A DNA stretch of 64,000 bases, taken from positions 11,930 to 75,929 of the forward strand of contig JBNLFL010000036.1 of the NCBI GenBank assembly GCA_050305515.1, given 5' to 3'. The DNA comes from JAFGUB01 sp050305515. GTDB lineage: Bacteria; Campylobacterota; Campylobacteria; Campylobacterales; Sulfurimonadaceae. The notes under the pieces were generated by a model. That model saw nothing but the letters and a program-made list of their open reading frames with translations, ran no database searches and had not been told where the DNA came from. A program made the translations under genes and the position numbers. Shown here piece after piece: positions 16,571 through 24,066 of this stretch (within the stretch, counting starts at the first letter, position 1; every line of letters begins with the position of its first letter).

Positions 16571-17050
16571 CTAGCTTTTTTTTATGGCTTCCTCGGCATT
16601 TTCGACCAGAGTAAGATTAAGCACGTGATTGTCGGTAACGACTGTTTTAAACTCCGCTTCGAAGACTTTGATATCCAAAACGGAGCCCGTCACATAAACA
16701 CTGCGCTTGCGCCCTTCTTTCTGGCGTTCAAATGCTTCAAACGTTACAACATCACCCACACGTACCGGAGCCAGAAACTGGCATGATGCGGAAGCAAGAA
16801 CGACATTGCGCTCATTGACCGAGGCCATAGCCGCAAAATCGGCGGCGCTGAAAATAAAGCCGCCATGCACCAGTCCGACATCATCGGCACGCATGACTTC
16901 CGTCGTCGAGAGTGACACCTTGGCATAACCGCGTTTGAGCTGGTCAATGTCGCCGCTGAGCGACATATCGATCATTTCATGGGTATTGAGCAGAACTACC
17001 GTGTCATCTTCGGGAACTTCATTCACTCTTTTCTTTTTCTCTTCAGCCAC
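16571..17050 (-). CDS. Hotdog-fold thioesterase-like protein
   Basis: 159 residues. A charged N-terminus (MAEEKKKRVNEVPEDD) is followed by a hotdog fold with LVHGGFIFSAADFAAMASVN (about 60-79) and LASASCQFLAPVRVGDVV (about 84-101), resembling the FapR/PaaI-type thioesterase group found in Campylobacterota. Substrate unknown. Its GTG start overlaps the last base of the cmoB stop (TAGTG), so the two are translationally coupled. The 3' end lies 3 bases from the convergent metallo-hydrolase gene. Confidence 0.75.
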   Translation of the reverse strand: MAEEKKKRVNEVPEDDTVVLLNTHEMIDMSLSGDIDQLKRGYAKVSLSTTEVMRADDVGLVHGGFIFSAADFAAMASVNERNVVLASASCQFLAPVRVGDVVTFEAFERQKEGRKRSVYVTGSVLDIKVFEAEFKTVVTDNHVLNLTLVENAEEAIKKS

Positions 17051-17946
17051 TAGGACTCCTTGGTTAATCGGACATATACCCGCTTGGGAGCGGGATATCC
17101 CTCGAGTGTTTTTGTAGTATCGTCCGGATCAAGAAAATCTTCAAGGCTCTGCCCTTCGATCCACTCGGTCTTACGCTGTTCTTCTTTACATGTAATCGAT
17201 GTTTCCAGCACTTCAAAACGCTCAAATCCGGCACGAAGGCACCAGTTCCTTAATGCGGGAATGGTAGGGATGAAATAGATATTCGGAATTTTCGAGTAGG
17301 TGCTCCGCGGCGTCAGACAGACGTCATCGTCTCCGTCAATCATGAAGGTATCGAGATAGACTTCACCACCGTTTTCCACTCCTTTGAGCAGCGATTTGAG
17401 CATCGCTACCGGATCGCTCCGGTGATACAGTACTCCAAGGCAGAAGATCGTATCAAACTTCTCTTCATAAAAGGGCAGATGCTCAACTCCGAGCAGCTCG
17501 TACACTATAGGGGTTTTGGCAAAATGGTTGATAAAATCAAATTGCGTTTTGTAGAGTGCCGAAGGGTCAAAACCGACCAGTTTTTGCGGGGAATCTTCAA
17601 GCATCCGAAAAAGGTAGTAACCGTTATTGCATCCGATATCGGCCACCCGTTTTCCTCGCAGATTGAAATGGGGACGCAGCAGATTGTACTTCATGAAACT
17701 CTGCCATTCGGTATCGATAAAAAGCCCGAAAAGATCAAACGGGCCCTTGCGCCACGGCATCATCATGCGTGCTGTGCGTTGCAGCTGATCCGCATCAATG
17801 GAATCTTCGCTTCTTAGTGTCACCACATCGCCGGTTGAGAGTTTACATGTAAGCTCCGGAAGTGCTTCAATCGCCTCGCATATCGGGGCGATATTCTTCC
17901 ATTGCATCCATTTTTCGCGTTCTGCTCTAATTGTGTTCAAGTCCAT
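17050..17946 (-). CDS. cmoB: tRNA U34 carboxymethyltransferase
   Basis: Uses carboxy-S-adenosylmethionine to make 5-carboxymethoxyuridine at the tRNA wobble position. 298 residues. The CmoB signature MPWRKGPFDLFGLFIDTEW is at about 63-81. The Rossmann SAM loop VADIGCNNGYYLFRM is at about 101-115, and LGVLYHRSDP at about 170-179. No cmoA, which supplies the cofactor, is in the window. Two exact TTACATGTAA copies are inside, both read as TCK. Confidence 0.93.
   Translation of the reverse strand: MDLNTIRAEREKWMQWKNIAPICEAIEALPELTCKLSTGDVVTLRSEDSIDADQLQRTARMMMPWRKGPFDLFGLFIDTEWQSFMKYNLLRPHFNLRGKRVADIGCNNGYYLFRMLEDSPQKLVGFDPSALYKTQFDFINHFAKTPIVYELLGVEHLPFYEEKFDTIFCLGVLYHRSDPVAMLKSLLKGVENGGEVYLDTFMIDGDDDVCLTPRSTYSKIPNIYFIPTIPALRNWCLRAGFERFEVLETSITCKEEQRKTEWIEGQSLEDFLDPDDTTKTLEGYPAPKRVYVRLTKES
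17186..17195. repeat. TTACATGTAA palindrome, copy 6
   Basis: Exact copy near the 3' end of cmoB, read as Thr-Cys-Lys. Confidence 0.9.
17843..17852. repeat. TTACATGTAA palindrome, copy 7
   Basis: Exact copy near the 5' end of cmoB, read as Thr-Cys-Lys. Confidence 0.9.
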
Positions 17947-17971
17947 GGTGCCATTTTAGCGGCTGCTGTGT

Positions 17972-17977
17972 TAAAAT
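17972..17977 (+). promoter_or_regulatory. Possible -10 box giving a leaderless CDF transcript
   Basis: TAAAAT ends only 5 bases before the ATG at 17983, so transcription would begin at about the start codon. No ribosome site is visible. Confidence 0.4.
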
Positions 17978-17982
17978 CGCAT

Positions 17983-18867
17983 ATGCGTTTAGAGAAAAAA
18001 GCCACCATCGTCTCCACCTCCGTTGCCGCGACGCTTGTCGCATTCAAAATGACCGTGGGCGTTTTAAGCGGTTCCATTGCCGTACTGGCGTCAGCCATTG
18101 ACTCCTTTTTGGACCTTTCGGTTTCCGCATTCAACTACTTTGCCCTGCATAATGCGGAAAAACCTGCCGATGCCCAGTTTAACTTCGGTCGCAGCAAGAT
18201 CGAGCCGCTGGCCGCTGTCGTGGAAGGAACCATCATTTCGGTTTCAGCCCTCTTTATTCTCTATCAGGCAATCTCCAACATTGTCCACGAAACGACACTC
18301 AGTCATATGGATAAATCTATCGGGGTGATGTTCATCTCCATTGCCATTACGGCACTGCTGGTACTCTTTTTGAACTATGTCTCCAAAAAAACCGGAAACA
18401 TGGTCATACGCGCCGACGCCCTGCACTACAAGACAGACCTCTATTCCAACGCTGCCGTACTGCTTGCACTGTTTCTGGTTTCCTATACCGGAGAACCGCT
18501 TATCGATGCACTGCTGGGTATCGGTATCGCCATTTATATGATCATCTCCGCCTATCCCATCATCAAAGACGGTGTTTTAATGCTTCTCGATGCCGCCCTC
18601 GATGCCGATGATGTTAAAAAGATCAAGCGTTTTCTCTACAAGGAACAGGGAATCAGCGATTTTCACGATCTGCTTACACGCCAGTCGGGTTCCGATATTT
18701 TCATCAGTGTTCATGTCGTATTCAATGTCAGTATTTCACTTTATGATGCCCATGTCATCAGTGACCGCATTGAGCTCGGATTCAAAGAACTTTTTTCTGA
18801 AAAGAATGTCAGATCCATTGTTCACATGGATCCCTATGATGACTCTGAAGGTAATGAATTACATTGA
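17983..18867 (+). CDS. Cation diffusion facilitator (FieF/CzcD-like) metal exporter
   Basis: 294 residues from the ATG at 17983; the frame runs back to 17902 inside cmoB, but that part lacks the family's N-terminus. Six transmembrane helices are predicted. Site A residues match YiiP-type transporters: DSFLD (about 41-45) and HYKTD (about 148-152). FNFGRSKIEPLAAVVEG is the conserved loop. The cytoplasmic C-terminal domain (about 205-290) has the expected alpha/beta pattern with HVVFNVSISLYDAH. It exports Zn(II) and/or Fe(II) using the proton gradient; the metal cannot be told from sequence. Divergent from cmoB with only 36 bases between them. Confidence 0.9.
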   Translation: MRLEKKATIVSTSVAATLVAFKMTVGVLSGSIAVLASAIDSFLDLSVSAFNYFALHNAEKPADAQFNFGRSKIEPLAAVVEGTIISVSALFILYQAISNIVHETTLSHMDKSIGVMFISIAITALLVLFLNYVSKKTGNMVIRADALHYKTDLYSNAAVLLALFLVSYTGEPLIDALLGIGIAIYMIISAYPIIKDGVLMLLDAALDADDVKKIKRFLYKEQGISDFHDLLTRQSGSDIFISVHVVFNVSISLYDAHVISDRIELGFKELFSEKNVRSIVHMDPYDDSEGNELH

Positions 18868-18888
18868 ACGCATCAATTTTTATTCCGA

Positions 18889-18894
18889 TATAAT
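18889..18894 (+). promoter_or_regulatory. -10 box for the DUF3365 gene
   Basis: TATAAT 33 bases before the ATG at 18928, which has an AAGGAAT site. Confidence 0.6.
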
Positions 18895-18927
18895 TATATT
18901 AATCATAACTATAAGGAATAGATAAAG

Positions 18928-19506
18928 ATGCTTTTTCTACGTCACACCCTCTTTGCCCTATCCACATGCGCCGCACTTCTTGCCAACCCTAACGCAAGTC
19001 AGGACGAAACACTTGCATCCGTAATTGCGACCGGGGAAAAAGCTTCTTCCGAACTCCTCAAAACCCTTGGCGGCCAGCTCAAATCGCATATGAAATCAGG
19101 CGGACCGGTGGATGCCGCAAACTTTTGTGCGCAAAGCGCCTATCCCCTCACCGACTCCGTAGCCCAATCTTTCGGGAAAGAGGTACAGATCAAACGCGTC
19201 AGCCTCAAATACCGCAATCCTGCCAATGCCCCGCAAGCGGATGAAAAAGTGGTTCTTGAATCTCTGGAAAACTTGCAGAATGAAGGAGTAATACTCCCGC
19301 AGGAGCTGGTAAAAAAAGTTGATAACGACACCTACAAATATTTCAAACCGCTGATGATCAATAATGAAGTCTGTCTGAAGTGTCACGGGGTCATTGAAAA
19401 CGATGCGTTGAAAAAGACAATCGGAGCGCATTATCCTGAGGACAAAGCAATCGGTTACCGCATGGGAGATCTGCGCGGTGCGATTGTCGTAACAATTAAA
19501 AAATAG
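18928..19506 (+). CDS. DUF3365 periplasmic monoheme c-type cytochrome
   Basis: 192 residues with a signal peptide (about 1-20, ending ALLAN). The DUF3365/Tll0287-like domain follows, with NFCAQSAYPLTDSVAQSF (about 70-87), KRVSLKYRNPANAP (about 91-104) and a single heme-binding CLKCHG (about 149-154). The fold is a PAS-like heme sensor or electron carrier in the periplasm. No membrane sensor domain is attached, so it is a stand-alone soluble version. Its stop codon abuts the convergent CZB gene. Confidence 0.85.
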   Translation: MLFLRHTLFALSTCAALLANPNASQDETLASVIATGEKASSELLKTLGGQLKSHMKSGGPVDAANFCAQSAYPLTDSVAQSFGKEVQIKRVSLKYRNPANAPQADEKVVLESLENLQNEGVILPQELVKKVDNDTYKYFKPLMINNEVCLKCHGVIENDALKKTIGAHYPEDKAIGYRMGDLRGAIVVTIKK

Positions 19507-19956
19507 CTATTTGAAATCCGCTTCAGCCATAGCGCTGATGCGGCGCTCAAGTCTCTCAATATGTAAAAGCAGCTCTTCGGATATCTTTTTAAGCTGTCCA
19601 AAAAATTCTACCGCGATATCGTGTTCCGGCTCCGAGATCTTTTTTTTCAGATTAAAAAGCTTGGAAAAAAAGGAGCGGTTCATATCTCCAAAATAGATCT
19701 TGAATATTTTCAGATAAACTTCATGCAGTTCGCTGTGTTTGCGCTCGATCTCCTTGAAGCACTCCATACCCGGCATAATGCCGATCTTTTGTCCCTCTCC
19801 GTAAAACCACTGTCCAAATGCACACTCCGTGGAGTCCATAGGTATGGCTTCCTTCTCGATCGGCAGCCCCTCTGTCAGAGCCCGGGCCCGCTGAACCCAT
19901 TTAACATGGGCTTTTTTTGCATTGCGTAACTGGGTCAATGTCTCTTCTTTACTCAT
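19507..19956 (-). CDS. Stand-alone CZB (chemoreceptor zinc-binding) domain protein
   Basis: 149 residues made of a CZB four-helix bundle. Expected zinc ligands are present: His in KKAHVKWVQRA (about residue 17), Cys in DSTECAFGQWFYGEG (about 45) and His residues in ERKHSELHEVY (about 73 and 77). A helical tail follows (about 105-149). CZB domains usually sit at the C-terminus of chemoreceptors or diguanylate cyclases and sense zinc or hypochlorite. Here it is free-standing, so it may act in trans. It ends flush with the DUF3365 gene on the other strand. Confidence 0.85.
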   Translation of the reverse strand: MSKEETLTQLRNAKKAHVKWVQRARALTEGLPIEKEAIPMDSTECAFGQWFYGEGQKIGIMPGMECFKEIERKHSELHEVYLKIFKIYFGDMNRSFFSKLFNLKKKISEPEHDIAVEFFGQLKKISEELLLHIERLERRISAMAEADFK

Positions 19957-20034
19957 GCATTACTCCTGACAGTCTTATGAAAATAGTTTTTAATTATACT
20001 CCAAGATCTATCACAATTTTATCAACTCTGACGA

Positions 20035-21621
20035 TTATTTGGCATATTCTATCACACGGCTTTCACGGATCACACTCACCTTGATTTCACCGGGATACTG
20101 CACTTTCGCCTCGATGTCACGGGCAATTTCACGTGCCAGCAGCGTTGTCTCATCATCATTGATAAGCACCGCATTGACAATAACCCGTACTTCCCTTCCC
20201 GCATTAATGGCATAGGCCTGCTTGACACCCTCTTTCTGCGTGGCGATCTCTTCAATTTCGCTAACGCGCTTGAGGAAGCTTTCAAGAACTTCACGGCGTG
20301 CTCCGGGACGTGCCGCCGAGAGTGCATCCGCAGCGCAGACGGCACCGCATTCAACACTCTCGATCTCCTGCAGACCGTGGTGCGCATAGACGGCATTGAT
20401 GACGACAGGGTGTTCGTTGTAATTGCGGCACAGCTCCGCTCCGAGATCGACATGGCTGCCCGGCTTCTCATGCGTCAGTGCTTTTCCAATGTCATGCAGC
20501 AGTCCTGCACGACGTGCCAGCAGCGGGTCGCCTCCCATTTCTGCGGCCATGATACCTGCCAGATGTGCCACTTCGAGCGTATGTGCCAGTGCATTCTGGC
20601 CGTAACTCGCGCGGTAACGAAGCCGTCCGATCAGCTTGATAAGCTCGGGATGGATATTGGCAAGCCCCAGATCGAAAATGATCTCTTCACCTTCGCGCTG
20701 GATGCCTTCATCGAACTCCTCACACACTTTTTCATAAATCTCCTCGATGCGGGCAGGCTGAATGCGCCCGTCTTCGATGAGAAGCTGCAAGGTTCGTGTC
20801 GCAATGGCACGGCGATAGAGATTGAAAGAGCTGACAATGATCGTATTGGGCGTCTCATCAATGATGATATCGACACCCATCAGCATCTCGAGCGTTTTGA
20901 TATTGCGCCCTTCCTTACCGATAATGCGACCTTTGAGCTCATCATCGTCGAGATGCACGAAGTTGACCAGCCTCTCGGATGCAAACTCACCGGCAAAACG
21001 CGCCGTAGCCTGTGCCAGAATAAAATTGGCATTGCGTTTGGCTTCCGTCTTGGCTTCTTCTTCCATACGCCGTACCATGTGGGCGATGTCCGCACGTGAG
21101 CGTTCCTGCACTTTCTGCATCAGAATCGCTTTGGCCTCATCCCGGGTCATTCCCGCCTGTTTTTCAACGATGCGCGTCACTTCGTCAATGCGCCCGTTAT
21201 AATCGATCATACACTTTTCCAGCGCTTTTTCGCGCTGTTTAAAGCTGATACGTTCCCCTTCTATCTTTTTACGCTCATCCGTAAGATATTCACGCTCTCT
21301 CTTCTGATACTGCTTGAATTCGACTTCCGATTTTGCCAGCGCATGTTCACGGTCCTGAAAACTTTTTCGTGCGGCTTCGGACGCTTCGTCAAAGCGTTTT
21401 TTGGCTTCGAATTCGATCTCTTTAGAGCGGATATTACTGCGTTGGAGTACCATTTCCGCTTCGCTTTCAATTGCTTTGGCTTTCGCTTTGGCCTGCTCGA
21501 CATAGATGTCGAAATGGGAATTACTGAGGCGTTTGGAGATATAAAAGCCTATGGCCCCGCTAACGATGGCAACGCCGCCGCCTAAAAGCAGTATCTCTCC
21601 TATAAGCATCTCGTTTAACAT
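20035..21621 (-). CDS. rny: Ribonuclease Y
   Basis: Membrane-anchored endoribonuclease that initiates mRNA decay. 528 residues from the ATG at 21621, chosen because AAGAGGAA lies 6 bases upstream; the GTG at 21639 would overlap that site. Order: TM (about 5-24), long charged coiled coil (about 30-190), KH domain with GRIIGKEGRNIKTLE (about 220-234), and HD domain with HTLEVAHLAG and LLHDIGKALTHE, then AVYAHHG. The start overlaps the end of the 5-formyltetrahydrofolate cyclo-ligase frame by 62 bases. Confidence 0.95.
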   Translation of the reverse strand: MLNEMLIGEILLLGGGVAIVSGAIGFYISKRLSNSHFDIYVEQAKAKAKAIESEAEMVLQRSNIRSKEIEFEAKKRFDEASEAARKSFQDREHALAKSEVEFKQYQKREREYLTDERKKIEGERISFKQREKALEKCMIDYNGRIDEVTRIVEKQAGMTRDEAKAILMQKVQERSRADIAHMVRRMEEEAKTEAKRNANFILAQATARFAGEFASERLVNFVHLDDDELKGRIIGKEGRNIKTLEMLMGVDIIIDETPNTIIVSSFNLYRRAIATRTLQLLIEDGRIQPARIEEIYEKVCEEFDEGIQREGEEIIFDLGLANIHPELIKLIGRLRYRASYGQNALAHTLEVAHLAGIMAAEMGGDPLLARRAGLLHDIGKALTHEKPGSHVDLGAELCRNYNEHPVVINAVYAHHGLQEIESVECGAVCAADALSAARPGARREVLESFLKRVSEIEEIATQKEGVKQAYAINAGREVRVIVNAVLINDDETTLLAREIARDIEAKVQYPGEIKVSVIRESRVIEYAK

Positions 21622-22180
21622 TTTTTGTTCCTCTTGCACCGTAGCAACGGTGAGGAGTTACTAACAGATCCGCCGAAACATCATAATGGTCACAAATATT
21701 CTTAGAGGTTATACACAACTCCGGTTGTACAAATATGATAATGGGTTGTTTTTTGAGTCTGGCAAAAAAACGGTCATACATCCCTTTGCCAAAACCGATT
21801 CGACGTGCTCTGCCATCAACTCCGACAGCCGGCACTATAGCTACATCAATATTTTTTATAGTTTTTAAAGAGTTCCCCGGTTCATAAATGCCAAACGCTT
21901 TACGTGTCAAGGGAAGTCTGTATGCTACCATCTTGAAACTTTCACCTTCCATAAAAGGCAAAACGACCTCGAAACGTGCCCGGAGGCGATGCAACAGCTT
22001 GGTAATATCTGCTTCAAACGGCAGCGGCCAGTACATTAAAATCCGCCTTACTTCAAGCCCGTTGAGAATTCGTTCGAGACGTTGCTGCAACAGTGCATCT
22101 TTATAAAATTTATTATGGGTACTGGATTGGCGTATCCTGGTAAGGCACTCTTGACGGAACCGGGCTTTTGTCAGGGACAT
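21560..22180 (-). CDS. 5-formyltetrahydrofolate cyclo-ligase
   Basis: Converts 5-formyl-THF to 5,10-methenyl-THF with ATP. 206 residues. An N-terminal KARFRQECLTRIRQ helix is followed by YWPLPFEADITKLL (about 50-63), PAVGVDGRARRIGFGKGMYDRFF (the GxGxGxYD signature, split here as RIGFGKGMYD) and DLLVTPHRCYG near the end. About 25 residues after the usual C-terminus are Arg-rich and overlap the rny leader and start, so they may be a by-product of the shared DNA. It is upstream of rny on the same strand. Confidence 0.88.
   Translation of the reverse strand: MSLTKARFRQECLTRIRQSSTHNKFYKDALLQQRLERILNGLEVRRILMYWPLPFEADITKLLHRLRARFEVVLPFMEGESFKMVAYRLPLTRKAFGIYEPGNSLKTIKNIDVAIVPAVGVDGRARRIGFGKGMYDRFFARLKKQPIIIFVQPELCITSKNICDHYDVSADLLVTPHRCYGARGTKNVKRDAYRRDTAFRRRRCHR
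21628..21657 (-). promoter_or_regulatory. Hairpin overlapping the rny ribosome-binding site
   Basis: On the minus strand CACCGT-TGCT-ACGGTG forms a perfect 6 bp stem with a 4-base loop (21637-21652). Flanking TCCT (21653-21656) can pair with AGGA (21629-21632) of the rny ribosome site across a 4-base bulge. This could limit rny translation. Confidence 0.5.
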
Positions 22181-22196
22181 ATCATCGCTTTTTTAC

Positions 22197-22202
22197 TATA
22201 AT
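22197..22202 (+). promoter_or_regulatory. -10 box for the tlpA-like/ftsY/radA run
   Basis: TATAAT 26 bases before the ATG at 22229, in the short divergent gap with the cyclo-ligase gene. Confidence 0.55.
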
Positions 22203-22228
22203 CCCGTAATTTTACCCAAAGGCTGAGT

Positions 22229-22786
22229 ATGTTTATCAAAATTTTCGCAGCGCTTGCCATGCTGCTGTTGCTCTCCGCGTGCAGCGAAAGCAAAAAAAAT
22301 GTCGTCGAAGAGGCCAATGCCATGGTTGCCAGCAACACTTACGAACTCCGCGATACCAACAATACGCTTTACAGTGTCACGAAATCCGGTAATGATTTCC
22401 ATCTTAAGGGCTATGAAAACAAACTGGTCATTTATGACATCTTTGCCACATGGTGTCCCCCATGCAAAGCGATAGCCCCGCATCTGAATGCCCTTCAGGA
22501 AGAGTTTAAAGATGATCTTCTCGTTCTGGGTGTCACAATTGAAGAGGACAAAACCAATGCCGATCTCATCGCCTATGCCGATGAGCACAATGCCCACTAT
22601 CCGCTTATCAATTCAGCTGCCAACCGCAGTTTTACCAACGCCGTAGCTTCGGCAATCGATGTCGGGTCCGGTTTCCCCATCCCCCTCATGGTCATGTACC
22701 GCAACGGACGTTATGTCACCCACTATGCGGGTGCAGTACCGCCTGAAATGATCCGGGCCGATATCCGACGCATTCTGGGAAAATAG
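22229..22786 (+). CDS. TlpA/ResA-like thioredoxin-fold lipoprotein
   Basis: 185 residues. The signal peptide ends in a lipobox (LLLLSACSES, Cys 18), so it is probably an inner- or outer-membrane-anchored periplasmic lipoprotein. The thioredoxin active site FATWCPPCKA lies at about 73-82, and the cis-Pro region is SGFPIPLMVMY. Family members reduce disulfides, often apocytochrome c heme sites, which fits the several c-type hemes encoded here, though no link is proven. ftsY starts at the base after its stop. Confidence 0.88.
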   Translation: MFIKIFAALAMLLLLSACSESKKNVVEEANAMVASNTYELRDTNNTLYSVTKSGNDFHLKGYENKLVIYDIFATWCPPCKAIAPHLNALQEEFKDDLLVLGVTIEEDKTNADLIAYADEHNAHYPLINSAANRSFTNAVASAIDVGSGFPIPLMVMYRNGRYVTHYAGAVPPEMIRADIRRILGK

Positions 22787-24016
22787 ATGCTGAGCTGGCT
22801 AAGTAAAACGGTCGGAGCCATTCAGGCTGTCGCTCCGAAAAAACAGACCACCCTGACCAAAGATGAACTTGAAGAGGTACTGCTTGAGGCCGATGTCGAG
22901 TATGATCTGGTCGAGATCATCCTGCGCGAACTTCACGGTAATAAAATTCGACGCGATCAGGTTCGTTCCAAACTCCTCGTGACGCTTACATGGGCTGCTT
23001 ACGAGACACCGCAGCATCAGGCTCCTTTTGTCGAGCTGATCGTCGGTGTCAACGGTGCCGGCAAAACCACTACCATTTCAAAACTGGCGCGCCGCGTGCA
23101 AAATGAGAACAAGAGTGTGCTTCTGGGTGCCTCGGACACCTTCCGTGCAGCGGCTATTGAACAACTGACCCTCTGGGCGCAACGACTCAATATTCCCATC
23201 GTCTCGTCCCGGCAGGGGCATGATCCTTCGGCAGTCGCCTATGACGCCATTGAATCTGCCAAGGCAAAACGCATCGATCATGTCATCATCGATACGGCAG
23301 GACGCCTCCATACACAGAAAAATCTTGCGAGCGAACTGCAAAAGATCGTGCGCATCTGCGGCAAAGCGCACGAAGGGGCACCGCACCGAAAAATGCTGAT
23401 CATCGACGGCACACAGGGAAATTCCGCCATTGCACAGGCGCGTGCCTTCAATGAGATGATCGACATCGACGGCATTATCATCACCAAACTCGACGGTACG
23501 GCCAAGGGCGGTTCCATCTTTTCTATTGCCTATGCCCTGCGCCTTCCCATTCTTTTCATCGGGGTAGGAGAACAGCCCGATGATCTGATTCCCTTTGACA
23601 AATACGCTTTTGTCGACGGCTTTCTCGATGCCATCTTTGCGGATGAAACCCGTGACGCGAACACGCCGACTTTTGCTTCCAAAAGTTCCCATGCCGATCA
23701 GGTGGCGTCAGCGTCTGTCGATGAAAAAGAAACTTTACATGTAACACCGGAAGAGACAGAAGCAGAAGATGATAAAGAGGTATTCGAAGGTCCCACGCTT
23801 GAGCAGATCAGCCGTCTGCACGCTCTTGAAGGTGAGGACCGCAAGTATCTGATCGCATGCCTTGCAGCCGATAATCTCGACATGCTCTCCCGCCATTTCG
23901 TACGTGACCGCAACACATGGGACGACCATAAACTGCTCATCAATGAAGAAGTGCTCTGCTGGGAAGTTCGTAAACGTGACGGGACGCTCCTGCACAGTTA
24001 CCCGCTGGAAAGATGA
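22787..24016 (+). CDS. ftsY: Signal recognition particle receptor FtsY with a C-terminal extension
   Basis: 409 residues. Residues about 1-287 form the NG GTPase: P-loop GVNGAGKTTT (about 86-95), SDTFRAAAIEQL, DTAGRLHTQ, TKLDGTAKGG and GVGEQPDDLIPF. It docks SRP-ribosome complexes at the membrane. The acidic N-terminal A domain of E. coli FtsY is absent, as is common in Campylobacterota. Unusually, about 122 residues follow the normal C-terminus. These are an acidic Ser/Glu-rich linker (about 290-335, containing an exact palindrome copy read as LHV) and a compact tail of about 75 residues with LEQISRLHALEGEDRKYL and LLINEEVLCWEVRKRDG that I do not recognise. Confidence 0.93.
   Translation: MLSWLSKTVGAIQAVAPKKQTTLTKDELEEVLLEADVEYDLVEIILRELHGNKIRRDQVRSKLLVTLTWAAYETPQHQAPFVELIVGVNGAGKTTTISKLARRVQNENKSVLLGASDTFRAAAIEQLTLWAQRLNIPIVSSRQGHDPSAVAYDAIESAKAKRIDHVIIDTAGRLHTQKNLASELQKIVRICGKAHEGAPHRKMLIIDGTQGNSAIAQARAFNEMIDIDGIIITKLDGTAKGGSIFSIAYALRLPILFIGVGEQPDDLIPFDKYAFVDGFLDAIFADETRDANTPTFASKSSHADQVASASVDEKETLHVTPEETEAEDDKEVFEGPTLEQISRLHALEGEDRKYLIACLAADNLDMLSRHFVRDRNTWDDHKLLINEEVLCWEVRKRDGTLLHSYPLER
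23735..23744. repeat. TTACATGTAA palindrome, copy 8
   Basis: Exact copy in the acidic linker of ftsY, read as Leu-His-Val. A one-mismatch copy (ATACATGTAA) lies at 24039-24048 between ftsY and radA. Confidence 0.9.
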
Positions 24017-24066
24017 CATGGTGTCATATTCCAGTGCCATACATGTAAAGCACGCTATACTCCTCC

